A stretch of DNA of 56,155 nucleotides, taken from Bacillota bacterium. GTDB taxonomy: Bacteria; Bacillota; Limnochordia; JAAZLZ01. Position numbers and translations under genes: made by a program. The notes beneath the pieces are model-generated. The model saw only the letters and a program-made list of their open reading frames with translations. It made no database searches and was not told the DNA's origin. The stretch covers positions 1 to 56,155 of the forward strand of contig JAAYLV010000019.1 of assembly GCA_012521755.1 (NCBI GenBank). The letters are read 5' to 3'. Within the stretch, counting starts at the first letter, position 1, and the number at the start of each line of letters is the position of its first letter. Positions 33,941 to 42,557 of this stretch are shown here, piece by piece.

Positions 33941-34951
33941 GTGTTTCGCAAAGGGACTTTGACCGGTAAACAAAAGGCAGCGGTACTGCTAGTTTCTTTG
34001 GGACCAGAGCTCTCTTCCCTCGTGTTTAAACATTTGCGGGAAGAGGAGATTGAAGAGCTCACCTATGAGATCGCCAGCCTCGACAGAGTCATGCCCGAGA
34101 TCCGGGAGAAGGTGGCCGTCGAGTTTAGCCAATTGGCCCAAGCCCGGCGATACATCACCCAGGGAGGGATCGAGCAGGCCAAGGAAATCCTGGAAAAGGC
34201 CCTAGGGCCCCAAAAGGCCACGGAGATCATTCAGCGCCTCACTGCGTCGCTGCAGGTGCGGCCCTTTGACTTTGCCCGTAAGACCGACCCCGCCCAGCTT
34301 TTGAATTTCATTCAACATGAACATCCCCAGACCATCGCCCTAATCCTAGCCTATCTCCACCCGGAGCAAGCCGCGGTGATCCTCTCCGCGCTGCCTGGGG
34401 AAAGCCAAGTAGAAGTGGCCAAACGCTTGGCCATCCTCGACAGGACAAGTCCTGAAGTCCTGGAGGAGATTGAGGCGACACTGGAGAAGAAGCTGTCTTC
34501 CTTTGCCACCCAAGACTTCACCATGGCCGGCGGCCTGGAGACGGCAGTGAGCATCCTCAACAGGGTGGACCGCTCGACGGAAAAGACCATTATGGAAGCC
34601 TTGGAAGAGGATGATCCTGAGCTTGCCGAAGAGATCAAGAAGAGGATGTTCGTCTTCGAAGACATCGTCACCCTCGATGATCGGTCAATTCAGCGCGTAC
34701 TCCGCGAAGTTGACTCCCGCGAACTGGCCTTGGCTTTGAAGGCCGCCAGTGAAGAAGTGGCCGAGCGGATTTACAAGAACATGTCCAAACGAGCTGCGGA
34801 AATGATGAAGGAAGACATTGAATACATGGGACCCGTCCGCCTGCGGGACGTTGAGGAAGCCCAACAGAAGATAGTCAGCATCATCCGCAAGTTAGAGGAA
34901 GCTGGAGAGATCATCGTCGCACGGGGAGGGGAGGATGAGATAATTGTCTAG
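33941..34951 (+). CDS. fliG: Flagellar motor switch protein FliG
   Basis: A 336-residue rotor protein that converts stator force into rotation. The N-terminal domain (GKQKAAVLLVSLG) binds FliF. The middle domain has the EHPQTIALIL motif that contacts FliM. The C-terminal domain has the MFVFEDIVTLDDRSIQRVLREVDSRELALALK torque helix with its alternating charges. GTG start with GAGGGGAT upstream. Only one fliG is present, although FliM and FliY are duplicated in the window. Confidence 0.96.
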   Translation: MFRKGTLTGKQKAAVLLVSLGPELSSLVFKHLREEEIEELTYEIASLDRVMPEIREKVAVEFSQLAQARRYITQGGIEQAKEILEKALGPQKATEIIQRLTASLQVRPFDFARKTDPAQLLNFIQHEHPQTIALILAYLHPEQAAVILSALPGESQVEVAKRLAILDRTSPEVLEEIEATLEKKLSSFATQDFTMAGGLETAVSILNRVDRSTEKTIMEALEEDDPELAEEIKKRMFVFEDIVTLDDRSIQRVLREVDSRELALALKAASEEVAERIYKNMSKRAAEMMKEDIEYMGPVRLRDVEEAQQKIVSIIRKLEEAGEIIVARGGEDEIIV

Positions 34952-35657
34952 GGTCATCAAGGCCGAAGACATCCGCCTCCAATCAGATCCTCCCGAAACG
35001 CCCCAACCCCGTCGCCCCGCCCCCCAACGCCAAGCAATACTCGATGCCGCCCAAATCATCAAAGCCGCCCGCGAGCGAGCCCGGGCTCTCTTGGAGAGCG
35101 CCCAGGCCCGGGCCGTGGCGATTGTTGCCGAAGCTGCCGACAAGGCAGCAGAGAAGGAGGAGACGGCCTTTCGCCAAGGGTATCAACGGGGGCTTGCCGA
35201 GGGTAAGAAACAGTTCCTAGCGCAGATCGAAGGTCAACTAGAGAAACTGGAGATGATCTTGCAGGAGGCAGTAAGTGTTCGCCAGGCTGCTATGGAGCTT
35301 GCCGAAGAAGATTTGATTAAGCTTTCCCTCCTTATTGCCGAGAAGATTGTTAGGAAGGAAATTCAGTTGGACGCTGAGGTCACCAAACGGGTGTTGGCCG
35401 AGGCCATCTCCTACTTGGGGGGAGCAACGAAGATATTCGTCCGGGTCAACAGGCAGGATCTGCCCACGTTAGCAGAAGGCGAGGAAGAGATCCGGCGTCT
35501 GTTCCTTGAGGCCAAGACCATTACCTTTGTCGAAGACGAAAGCATCCAGCCTGGGGGCTGCATCATCGAGACGGACCTTGGCCGGATCGACGCCCGCCTG
35601 GAGACGCGCCTGGATTTAATGAAAAAAGAACTCCTGGAAGTGATGGAGGGTGACTGA
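34944..35657 (+). CDS. fliH: Flagellar export regulator FliH
   Basis: A 237-residue FliH that binds and restrains the FliI ATPase and links it to the C-ring. An N-terminal Pro-rich segment leads into an Ala/Glu-rich coiled coil (ARERARALLESAQARAVAIVAEAAD). GYQRGLAEGKKQFLAQIE follows, then the C-terminal domain with AEKIVRKEI and FVEDESIQPGGCIIETDLGRIDARLETRL. The TTG start overlaps the fliG end by eight bases, implying coupling. Confidence 0.92.
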   Translation: MSRVIKAEDIRLQSDPPETPQPRRPAPQRQAILDAAQIIKAARERARALLESAQARAVAIVAEAADKAAEKEETAFRQGYQRGLAEGKKQFLAQIEGQLEKLEMILQEAVSVRQAAMELAEEDLIKLSLLIAEKIVRKEIQLDAEVTKRVLAEAISYLGGATKIFVRVNRQDLPTLAEGEEEIRRLFLEAKTITFVEDESIQPGGCIIETDLGRIDARLETRLDLMKKELLEVMEGD

Positions 35658-36984
35658 CAAGACCTGGAACCTGGCCAAATACGTAGATGCAATAGACCGC
35701 GCCACCCTCATCGAGCAGTACGGTGTAGTCTCCCAGGTGGTAGGCTTGATTATCGAATCGGAAGGACCTGGAGTTGAACTAGGGGAGATCTGCCACATCT
35801 ATCCCAAAGGAGCAGGTCGGCCCATCGAGGCGGAAGTAGTTGGGTTCAGGCGTAAACAGATTCTGCTAATGCCCATGGGCGAGCTCCATGGGGTGAGCCC
35901 GGGGAGCCTAGTTAAACCAACCCGTCGTGCCATGCGAGTCAAAGTTGGGCCGGACCTTTTGGGCCGGGTGTTCGACGGCCTGGGACGTCCCTTAGACGGT
36001 AAAGGGTCGTTAGGGGGAAGCGGCTACTATCCGATCCATAATGAGCCTCCTAACCCACTCAGCCGGCGCCGCATCACCGAACCCTTGGCGGTGGGCGTCA
36101 AAGCCATCGACGCTTTGCTCAGTTGCGGTAAAGGACAAAGGCTCGGCATCTTCGCCGGAAGCGGCGTGGGCAAGAGCACTCTGCTCGGGATGATGGCCCG
36201 CTACACCTCCGCCGATGTCAATGTGATCGCCCTGGTTGGCGAGAGGGGGCGGGAAGTGCGGGACTTTTTGGAGGGAAGCTTGGGAGAAGAAGCCCTTAAG
36301 CGTTCCGTTGTGGTCATCGCAACTTCAGATCAAGCTCCCCTGATCAGGTTAAAGGCTGCCTTTGTCGCCACTGCCATCGCCGAATACTTCCGCGACCAAG
36401 GCAAAGATGTCTTGTTCATGATGGACTCAGTGACTCGGCTGGCCACCGCCCAGCGGGAAATAGGCCTGGCAGTGGGGGAGCCCCCTGCCACTAGGGGGTA
36501 TCCGCCATCGGTTTTTGCCATGCTGCCGAGGCTCTTGGAGCGGACGGGCACCGGTGACAAGGGGACCATCACCGGCTTGTACACCGTCCTGGTGGAAGGC
36601 GATGATATGAATGAACCGATTGCCGACACGGTGCGAGGCATCCTCGATGGCCATATCGTCCTTTCCCGCAAGCTTGCGGAGGCAAATCATTACCCATCGA
36701 TCGATGTCTTGGGCAGCGTCAGTCGCGTTATGCCAGAGGTGGTCAGCCAAGAACACCTCGAGGCGGCAAGTCAAATCCGGGAGATTCTAGCCGTTTACCG
36801 GGATGTGGAGGATTTGATCAACATCGGTGCGTATGTGCCAGGAAACAACCCCCGGGTCGACCGGGCGGTGCGCCATATTGATGATGTGCAAGCATTCCTG
36901 CGCCAAGGCATGGAAGAGCATTGCCCATGGGAGGAGACCATCGAGCATCTCCATCGCTTGGCAGCAGCTGCCGTGATTAGCTAG
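35650..36984 (+). CDS. fliI: Flagellum-specific ATPase FliI
   Basis: A 444-residue hexameric ATPase of the flagellar export apparatus, related to the F1 beta subunit. Walker A is AGSGVGKST near residues 170-178. Walker B-like MMDSVTRLA, the SEPPATRGYPPSVFAMLPRLLERTG-type region and TGLYTVLVEGDDMNEPI are present. The GTG overlaps the end of fliH by eight bases. GGAGG lies immediately before it, so the exact start is a little uncertain. Confidence 0.95.
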   Translation: MTDKTWNLAKYVDAIDRATLIEQYGVVSQVVGLIIESEGPGVELGEICHIYPKGAGRPIEAEVVGFRRKQILLMPMGELHGVSPGSLVKPTRRAMRVKVGPDLLGRVFDGLGRPLDGKGSLGGSGYYPIHNEPPNPLSRRRITEPLAVGVKAIDALLSCGKGQRLGIFAGSGVGKSTLLGMMARYTSADVNVIALVGERGREVRDFLEGSLGEEALKRSVVVIATSDQAPLIRLKAAFVATAIAEYFRDQGKDVLFMMDSVTRLATAQREIGLAVGEPPATRGYPPSVFAMLPRLLERTGTGDKGTITGLYTVLVEGDDMNEPIADTVRGILDGHIVLSRKLAEANHYPSIDVLGSVSRVMPEVVSQEHLEAASQIREILAVYRDVEDLINIGAYVPGNNPRVDRAVRHIDDVQAFLRQGMEEHCPWEETIEHLHRLAAAAVIS

Positions 36985-36998
36985 CGGAGGTAGATTAG

Positions 36999-37463
36999 GT
37001 GCAGACCTTTCGTTTTTCTTTAGAGAAGGTGCTCCAGTTCAAGACGCAACGGGAAAACGAGCAGAGCGCTCGCTTAGCCCAACTCCAAAGGGAGATCTAC
37101 GACCAGCGGCGCCAACTGACCCAGATCCTTAAGGAGCAGCAAGAGATCTTGGCCCAGTGGGAGCAGGTTCAGCGGGGCACCCTCTCGCCAAAGGTTATCG
37201 CCTTGTATCAACGGCATCTCGAGTATCTGCGCCGTCGCAGTTACGACCAGCGAGAGCTCATTGCCGTCTTGGACCGGGAATTGGAGGAGCAGCGCCGTCT
37301 ACTCCTGCGGATGAGCAAAGAAAGGCGCATCCTCGAACGCCTGAAGGAAAGACAACTGGAAGAATACCGGAGCGAACTGCTGAGCAAGGAGCAAGGATTC
37401 TTGGATGAGGTAGGAAACAACCTCTATGTGCGCAACAAAGCGAGGGGATCCTTCTCCATCTAG
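36999..37463 (+). CDS. fliJ: Flagellar export chaperone FliJ
   Basis: A 154-residue coiled-coil protein. The start FRFSLEKVLQFKTQRENEQSARLAQL is typical of FliJ. Nearly the whole protein is a two-helix coiled coil rich in Gln, Glu, Arg and Leu, comparable to the F1 gamma stalk. FliJ couples FliI to the FlhA export gate. GTG start with GCGGAGG nine bases upstream, 14 bases after fliI. Confidence 0.9.
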   Translation: MQTFRFSLEKVLQFKTQRENEQSARLAQLQREIYDQRRQLTQILKEQQEILAQWEQVQRGTLSPKVIALYQRHLEYLRRRSYDQRELIAVLDRELEEQRRLLLRMSKERRILERLKERQLEEYRSELLSKEQGFLDEVGNNLYVRNKARGSFSI

Positions 37464-37499
37464 GAAGGAGGCAAGCCTTGTCCTCAAGGCGGCAAACCG

Positions 37500-38063
37500 A
37501 TGAAGAAGTGGATTCTGCCCATTTTCGTTTTGCTACTTGCCATCATTGTCATCGGAACAGTACTGGAGGTCACTGGCATCATCCACCTTCGCGGCTTGCT
37601 GCTGAATAGTGCAGCTGCCAGCACGACCTTCGGCCCCCTCATCAGGACCTATCAGTTGGGGATTGAAAACTCCGAGGAGTTGGCCAACCGCTACCGGGAG
37701 CTTGAGGAACTCCAGGAGAGCCTCGCCCGCGAGGCGGACCTCCTTCGTTCCGAACGGGCGAGTCTGGAAAGAAGGAAGCAAGAGCTTGAACGGGAAGAGC
37801 GGCGGCTCCAACAGTTGATTCAGGCCTGGGATGAAAGGCAAGCCATCGATCAAGAAGAAAAGAAGAAGCAGGAGAGGCTGGAGAGAACCCAAGAGCTTTA
37901 TGCCCATATGCGTCCCCAGGATGCGGCCTCGATCCTCATCCAGATGGACGATGAACTGGTCAAGACCATTTTGGAAGGCATACCTCCAGAGCAGTTGGCG
38001 GAGATCTTCGCCGCCCTTGAACCCAAGCAAGCTGCTCGTCTCAGCGCATTGCTGACTAACTGA
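37500..38063 (+). CDS. ylxF: YlxF/MotE-like flagellar protein
   Basis: A 187-residue membrane protein: one N-terminal membrane segment (about residues 4-28), a long coiled coil (about 58-128), and a C-terminal MgtE-N-like domain (MRPQDAASILIQMDDELVKTILEGIPPEQLAEIFAALEP). Bacillus YlxF sits at the same place between fliJ and fliK; MotE in rhizobia has a similar build and chaperones MotC. The precise role in Bacillota is not known. ATG 37500 has AAGGCGG seven bases upstream. Confidence 0.85.
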   Translation: MKKWILPIFVLLLAIIVIGTVLEVTGIIHLRGLLLNSAAASTTFGPLIRTYQLGIENSEELANRYRELEELQESLAREADLLRSERASLERRKQELEREERRLQQLIQAWDERQAIDQEEKKKQERLERTQELYAHMRPQDAASILIQMDDELVKTILEGIPPEQLAEIFAALEPKQAARLSALLTN

Positions 38064-38105
38064 AGACGAGTTGCGAAATATCCCCGTTGAAAGGAGGTGA
38101 AATGG

Positions 38106-39839
38106 ATGCGACAGATAGCCGGGATTAGCCAAGGGCCCATCAAGCTTCCGGGGACAGGCCAGACAGATTCCGTGGACGAAGGCTTCGAGGATGGCTTATT
38201 CGCGGCCATGCTCCTTCAGCTCCTGGGGCAGTCCCCCCAGCAAGGGCAAGGAGTGCTAGCCGAGGGGAGCTCCCCCCATGGAACAGCAATCTCAACGGAA
38301 GGGGCGCCGGAAAGAGCTGAAGCTCCCTTGACGCTGCCAGTCCCCGACGTCGAGCCCGATGAGTCCCAAGGGACCAGGGTGGATGAGACGGTCCCTTCCT
38401 CCAAAGAGCTCAACGCACCAAAGCCGGAGTCGCTGCCTACCCAGCCAGGGACGGTGATCGTGCACGATCCGCCCATGGTCCTTAGCCCAGAGGCGCTGCT
38501 GTACAGGGGGCCAACCAGGGTGGCGACCCCATCCGCGGAGAAAGGGGAGCTTGATCAAGATAGGCCGACCATGCCAAGTCAGGCTCCGGTCATGACCAGG
38601 CAAAGATCCCACGCGGCCACCAAGGCCCAGGTCCAACAAACCTGGGAGCCCCTCAAAGTCCGGGCAGGGCCAGACCACAAACCCCGGCCGGTGCGGCTCG
38701 TCGAACGAGCTGAGCATGGTCCTCAGGAGGGGACAGTGAGGCCGGAAAAGGCCGTCCATCCGCCATTGATCGAGTCGCTGCCCGAAGAGGCGTGGCAAAG
38801 CTTGATTGGCCTTAAGGAGACTAGGGTCATCTTCCACGGGCCGGACTTGATTCAACAGGATAGGGCGGAGGCAATCCTTGATCCCCAGGTGCCGGCAGTC
38901 ACAACGGGTCCTGAGCAAGCTCCTTTGACCGACCACAGTCAAGGGAAGCCCCCAGACGTCCCTGTGGAGCAAGGAGCACCTGCATTCATCGTCGAGGAAG
39001 CTTCGCCCGAACCACAGGAGGACGTCCCGTTGGAGAGGATTCCCCTCGAGCCTGAAGCGAGCGCCCTGTCCGAGGATTGGGAAGTCCCGGATGGAGAAGA
39101 CCAAGGGGAGCCCAGGCTCAAGGAGCCAAGTACTCACCAAGCTGAGCCAAGGAAGATGCCGACTCTAGCGGCTGCCAAAGAGCCGCCGCGGACGGCCGAG
39201 CCAATCCAAGAGGCCAAGGGGCCTGAAAAGACTCTCTCCCAGGAGCCCGTCGGGGGCCGAAAGCCGGCTCCTCTCCCAGACGCCTTGCCTGATGCTAGGG
39301 AGGGGGAGGTGAAGTTCGATCAGCCGGAAGCCGCCTTCCGAATAGTGGAAGAAGCCCCGGCGCCTGAATTCGAAGGGACAAAGCCGGTGGAAGGAGCGCC
39401 CCGGGAGGTCCCTAGGGAGGCCCCCTCGGAAAAGGGGGTAGCCCAGCAGGTCCTCCGAAAGATGAGCTTGGACATCCGGCCTGGGGTCCAAGAGGTGCTG
39501 ATCAGGCTTGAGCCGCGGGAATTGGGCGATGTGAGGCTGCGAATTATCTCCCAAGGGGGAGAAATCACTGCCCGCATCGCGGTGGAGACCCAGAGCGTCA
39601 AGGCCATTATGGAAAGCGCCATGCCGGAGCTGCGGACAAACCTGCAGCAGCAAGGTCTCCAGCTGGTTGACTTCAGCGTCCAGGTGGGCACCAATGGCTT
39701 TTCCTTTGACCAGGCCAGCCCCCAGCATAGAGAACGACAGTGGACCCACGGGGGCAAGCGGGCAGCCGCCCGCGAAGAGCCCGCCTATGTCCAAACCGAC
39801 GGCGGCTGGCAGCTGGGGAGGGTAGACATCCGGGCTTAG
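38106..39839 (+). CDS. fliK: Flagellar hook-length control protein FliK
   Basis: A 577-residue protein. The first ~430 residues are low-complexity, rich in Pro, Glu, Ala and Gln, and probably act as the length-measuring part. The C-terminal Flg_hook domain (about 445-545) has VLIRLEPRELGDVRLRIISQGGEI and MRTNLQQQGLQL-like sequence (LRTNLQQQGLQLVDFSVQV). This domain switches the export gate from hook to filament substrates through FlhB. ATG 38106 was chosen because AAGGAGGTG lies seven bases before it; a GTG at 38097 is inside that site. Confidence 0.9.
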   Translation: MRQIAGISQGPIKLPGTGQTDSVDEGFEDGLFAAMLLQLLGQSPQQGQGVLAEGSSPHGTAISTEGAPERAEAPLTLPVPDVEPDESQGTRVDETVPSSKELNAPKPESLPTQPGTVIVHDPPMVLSPEALLYRGPTRVATPSAEKGELDQDRPTMPSQAPVMTRQRSHAATKAQVQQTWEPLKVRAGPDHKPRPVRLVERAEHGPQEGTVRPEKAVHPPLIESLPEEAWQSLIGLKETRVIFHGPDLIQQDRAEAILDPQVPAVTTGPEQAPLTDHSQGKPPDVPVEQGAPAFIVEEASPEPQEDVPLERIPLEPEASALSEDWEVPDGEDQGEPRLKEPSTHQAEPRKMPTLAAAKEPPRTAEPIQEAKGPEKTLSQEPVGGRKPAPLPDALPDAREGEVKFDQPEAAFRIVEEAPAPEFEGTKPVEGAPREVPREAPSEKGVAQQVLRKMSLDIRPGVQEVLIRLEPRELGDVRLRIISQGGEITARIAVETQSVKAIMESAMPELRTNLQQQGLQLVDFSVQVGTNGFSFDQASPQHRERQWTHGGKRAAAREEPAYVQTDGGWQLGRVDIRA

Positions 39840-39852
39840 AAAGGAGGACAAG

Positions 39853-40266
39853 ATGCAAGTCTACGGTGTATCAGGCCAAAGGACGGAAAGCACCCTAGTC
39901 TCCAATGAAGTTTTGGGGAAGGACGCTTTCTTGCGGCTGTTGCTTACCGAGTTGCGTTACCAAGATCCATTAAACCCGGTGAGCGACAAAGAGTTCGTGG
40001 CCCAACTGGCCCAGTTCTCGGCCTTGGAGCAGACACAGAACCTGAACGCCAACTTCGAGCGCTTTGCTAACCTGCAAATGCAGCTTTCCTTCATGAGCCA
40101 GGCAGCGTCCTTGCTGGGCCGAGAGGTAGAGGTATACGATGGTGAGTTGGGGCAAGTCATCCAAGGGAAGGTTTCGGCGGTAAAGCTGGACGATGACGGC
40201 GTCCCGTGGATAACCGTGGGCGATCTTCGCTATCCCCTCGGGAATCTGGTGGGAATAACCGGTTAG
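39853..40266 (+). CDS. flgD: Flagellar hook-capping protein FlgD
   Basis: A 137-residue hook scaffold protein. The diagnostic N-terminal part is LGKDAFLRLLLTELRYQDPLNPVSDKEFVAQLAQFSALEQTQNL. The C-terminal domain is short (GREVEVYDGELGQV to YPLGNLVGI), as in Bacillus FlgD, which lacks the long E. coli tail. ATG follows AAAGGAGGACAAG. Located between fliK and the small flagellar operon protein. Confidence 0.93.
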   Translation: MQVYGVSGQRTESTLVSNEVLGKDAFLRLLLTELRYQDPLNPVSDKEFVAQLAQFSALEQTQNLNANFERFANLQMQLSFMSQAASLLGREVEVYDGELGQVIQGKVSAVKLDDDGVPWITVGDLRYPLGNLVGITG

Positions 40267-40277
40267 GAGGATTAGGG

Positions 40278-40643
40278 TTGGTCGAGAAAATCAGAGGCAA
40301 AACTTTCATCCCCGTTGAACCCCCGCTGAAGCCCAGCCGGGGTCCTGGGAGCCCCTCTTTCAAGGACCTGCTCGATAAGGAGCTAACAGACGGGGTTCGC
40401 TTCTCAGCCCACGCCCAGGCCCGACTCCGATCCCGGGGATTGGAGCTCACTCAAGACCAGCTCAAGCAGCTTAATCAAGCGGTAGCCAAGGCGGCCGCCA
40501 AGGGAGCGCGGGAGTCTTTGGTGCTGGTGGGAGAACTCGCCTTCATCGTCAGCGTTCCCAACAGGACGGTGATCACCGCCATGGCTGAACCGCGCAAAGA
40601 GGGAGGAGTATTCACTAACATCGACAGTGCTGTCATCACCTAA
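40278..40643 (+). CDS. Flagellar operon protein, TIGR02530-like
   Basis: A 121-residue protein. It resembles the small conserved proteins placed between flgD and flgE in many Bacillota (TIGR02530-type). The resemblance is in FKDLLDKEL, VRFSAHAQARLRSRGLELTQDQLKQLNQAVAKAAAKGARESLVLVGELAFIVSVPNRTVITAM. The HAxxRLxxR element is typical. Its function is unknown; a hook-related role is inferred from position. TTG 40278 has AGGAGG seven bases upstream. Confidence 0.82.
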   Translation: MVEKIRGKTFIPVEPPLKPSRGPGSPSFKDLLDKELTDGVRFSAHAQARLRSRGLELTQDQLKQLNQAVAKAAAKGARESLVLVGELAFIVSVPNRTVITAMAEPRKEGGVFTNIDSAVIT

Positions 40644-40715
40644 GGGGCCGGACCTCACAGGAGGCCCTAGGGACCGCTGACCGACTGAGGCGGCCCAAGT
40701 CAAGGAGGGATTCTT

Positions 40716-42275
40716 ATGATGAGGTCGATGTTCGCCGGTGTATCCGCTTTGCGCAATCACCAGATCAAAATGGATGTCATCGGCAACAATATCGCCAACG
40801 TCAATACTATCGGCTTTAAGAGCAGCCGGGTTACTTTCAAGGATATGCTCAGCCAAACCATGAGGGGCGCCAGCAGTCCCACTGAGGATCGGGGAGGCAC
40901 CAACCCGGTTCAGGTAGGGTTGGGCATGGCTCTAGGCAGCATCGATACCCTTCACGGTCAAGGCAACGTGCAGCCGACGGGCAACAGCACCGATCTGGCC
41001 ATCGAAGGCGAAGGGTTCTTCGTCCTCAGTGACGGGCTTCGCAACTTCTACACCCGTGCGGGCGCCTTCGGGCTCGACGGCCTTGGCAACCTGGTCAACC
41101 CAACGGGACTGTTCGTCATGGGCTACCATGCCGATCCGATGGGCGAGATAGATTACCTAGGGGGCCTGAAAGCCTTAGCCATCGACTCCAGCCGGGCCAA
41201 AGACCCCATTGCCACCACTAAGATCACCTACGCGGGGAACCTGTCGGTCACGGCCAACGGCCAGTTGACCTATGAGCCAAATCCGGTGGTGGTAGCAGAT
41301 AGCGACGGCAATGAGGCTCGCCTGAACATTTATCTCGCCCCAACGGGAGCCTTCAACGAATGGCGGTGGGAGGTAACGGCCGTTGGGGGACAATTGCGGG
41401 ATGGATCCGGAGATATCGACAAAGTGACGGGGACAATCACGCTCAATCCCGATGGCAGTGTTGCCAGTATTACAGGTGATCCTTTCACGGTAGCTATCAA
41501 CGGTTCAGAAGTGCAAGTAAGACCTCCTCAGGGTCCGGGTAGTGATAACGTTTTTCAGTTCAGCACTGACGGTACGGGATGGCATGACTTGACCACCGCC
41601 AGCTTCACCCCGGCCCCGGTGCGAACGGCCCCCGTTGAAGTCTACGACTCCTTGGGGCGAAAGCACGAGGTCACCATCACCTTCCAGCGGCTAGGAGGAA
41701 ACCAGTGGGAGTGGAGCGCGGCGGGACCAGGCGGTGCGAGTGCTGCGGGGACCCTCACCTTCGATGTCCACGGCAACTTGATATCCGCATCGAACAACAC
41801 CATTACCATTAGTCCTCCCGATGCGGCTGCCCAGACCATCGAGCTGGACTTTAGCCAGGTCACCCAATACGCTGGGGCTTTTTCGGCGGAAGCCCAGAGT
41901 CAAAATGGCTTCCCTGAGGGTTCCTTTGAAACCTTCAGCATCGACACGAGGGGCGTGATCACCGCGCGGTTCTCCAACGGTCTGACCCAGACCCTGGGCC
42001 AGATTGCCCTTGCGGTGTTTTCCAACCCCATGGGCCTGGCCCGGATTGGCGACAGCCTCTTTGAGCAGACAAACAACTCCGGGATTGCCCAGATCGACGC
42101 TCCGGGAGTGGGTGCGAGGGGCCATATCTCCCCAAGCTCGGTGGAGATGTCCAACGTGGACCTGGCCCAGGAATTTACCAATATGATCGTTGCCCAGCGA
42201 GGCTTCCAAGCCAATTCACGGGTGATCAGCGCATCCGATGAGATGTTGCAGGAGCTCGTTAACCTGAAGCGCTAA
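40716..42275 (+). CDS. flgE: Flagellar hook protein FlgE
   Basis: A 519-residue hook protein. N-terminal rod/hook motif FAGVSALRNHQIKMDVIGNNIANVNTIGFKSSRVTF and C-terminal motif VDLAQEFTNMIVAQRGFQANSRVISASDEMLQELVNLKR are intact. The central variable domain (about residues 90-430) includes VYDSLGRKHEVTITF, a usual FlgE element. The ATG (two in tandem, 40716 and 40719) follows AAGGAGGG. A strong hairpin follows the stop. Confidence 0.95.
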   Translation: MMRSMFAGVSALRNHQIKMDVIGNNIANVNTIGFKSSRVTFKDMLSQTMRGASSPTEDRGGTNPVQVGLGMALGSIDTLHGQGNVQPTGNSTDLAIEGEGFFVLSDGLRNFYTRAGAFGLDGLGNLVNPTGLFVMGYHADPMGEIDYLGGLKALAIDSSRAKDPIATTKITYAGNLSVTANGQLTYEPNPVVVADSDGNEARLNIYLAPTGAFNEWRWEVTAVGGQLRDGSGDIDKVTGTITLNPDGSVASITGDPFTVAINGSEVQVRPPQGPGSDNVFQFSTDGTGWHDLTTASFTPAPVRTAPVEVYDSLGRKHEVTITFQRLGGNQWEWSAAGPGGASAAGTLTFDVHGNLISASNNTITISPPDAAAQTIELDFSQVTQYAGAFSAEAQSQNGFPEGSFETFSIDTRGVITARFSNGLTQTLGQIALAVFSNPMGLARIGDSLFEQTNNSGIAQIDAPGVGARGHISPSSVEMSNVDLAQEFTNMIVAQRGFQANSRVISASDEMLQELVNLKR

Positions 42276-42283
42276 GTGAGTGA

Positions 42284-42305
42284 GACCGGGGCTTTTGCCC
42301 CGGTC
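42284..42305 (+). terminator. Perfect GC hairpin after flgE
   Basis: GACCGGGGC (42284-42292) pairs fully with GCCCCGGTC (42297-42305) around a TTTT loop. There is no T-run after the stem. It may reduce read-through or protect the 3' end of abundant hook mRNA, keeping flgE expression above that of the motor genes. Confidence 0.5.
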
Positions 42306-42328
42306 CACCCCCGGAGGAGGTGCAGGCC

Positions 42329-42535
42329 ATGATCAGAGTCCACCGACTAGATGGCAAGGATTATTACCTAAATGCTAATCTCATCGAAACGGTGGAGGCC
42401 GTTCCCGATACCTTGATCACCTTGACTACCGGGAGGCGACTGTTCGTACAGGAATCGGTGGCCGAGGTGGTGAGGCTTGCCACCGACTTTTTCGCAAGGG
42501 TCGCCAATCATGAATGGATAGGGCGCGAGCCCTAG
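42329..42535 (+). CDS. flbD: FlbD/SwrD-family flagellar protein
   Basis: A 68-residue protein of the FlbD family (MIRVHRLDGKDYYLNANLIETVEAVPDTLITLTTGRRLFVQESV). The Bacillus homologue SwrD increases motor torque by supporting stator function and is also encoded between flgE and fliL. ATG 42329 has GGAGGAGGTG upstream. It immediately precedes motA, which fits a stator-related role. Confidence 0.88.
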   Translation: MIRVHRLDGKDYYLNANLIETVEAVPDTLITLTTGRRLFVQESVAEVVRLATDFFARVANHEWIGREP

Positions 42536-42557
42536 GATAGGAGGCCGAACACAGGCT

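Noticed and set aside
37478-37609. A 43-codon TTG reading frame between fliJ and ylxF with a strong AGGAAGGAGG site
   Set aside because: It overlaps the clear ylxF frame, has no recognisable composition, and the ATG at 37500 has its own AAGGCGG site; the upstream site is probably incidental or helps coupling.
38292-39140. Long minus-strand frames inside fliK
   Set aside because: They arise from the low-complexity, Pro/Glu-rich coding of fliK; there is no sign of independent selection.
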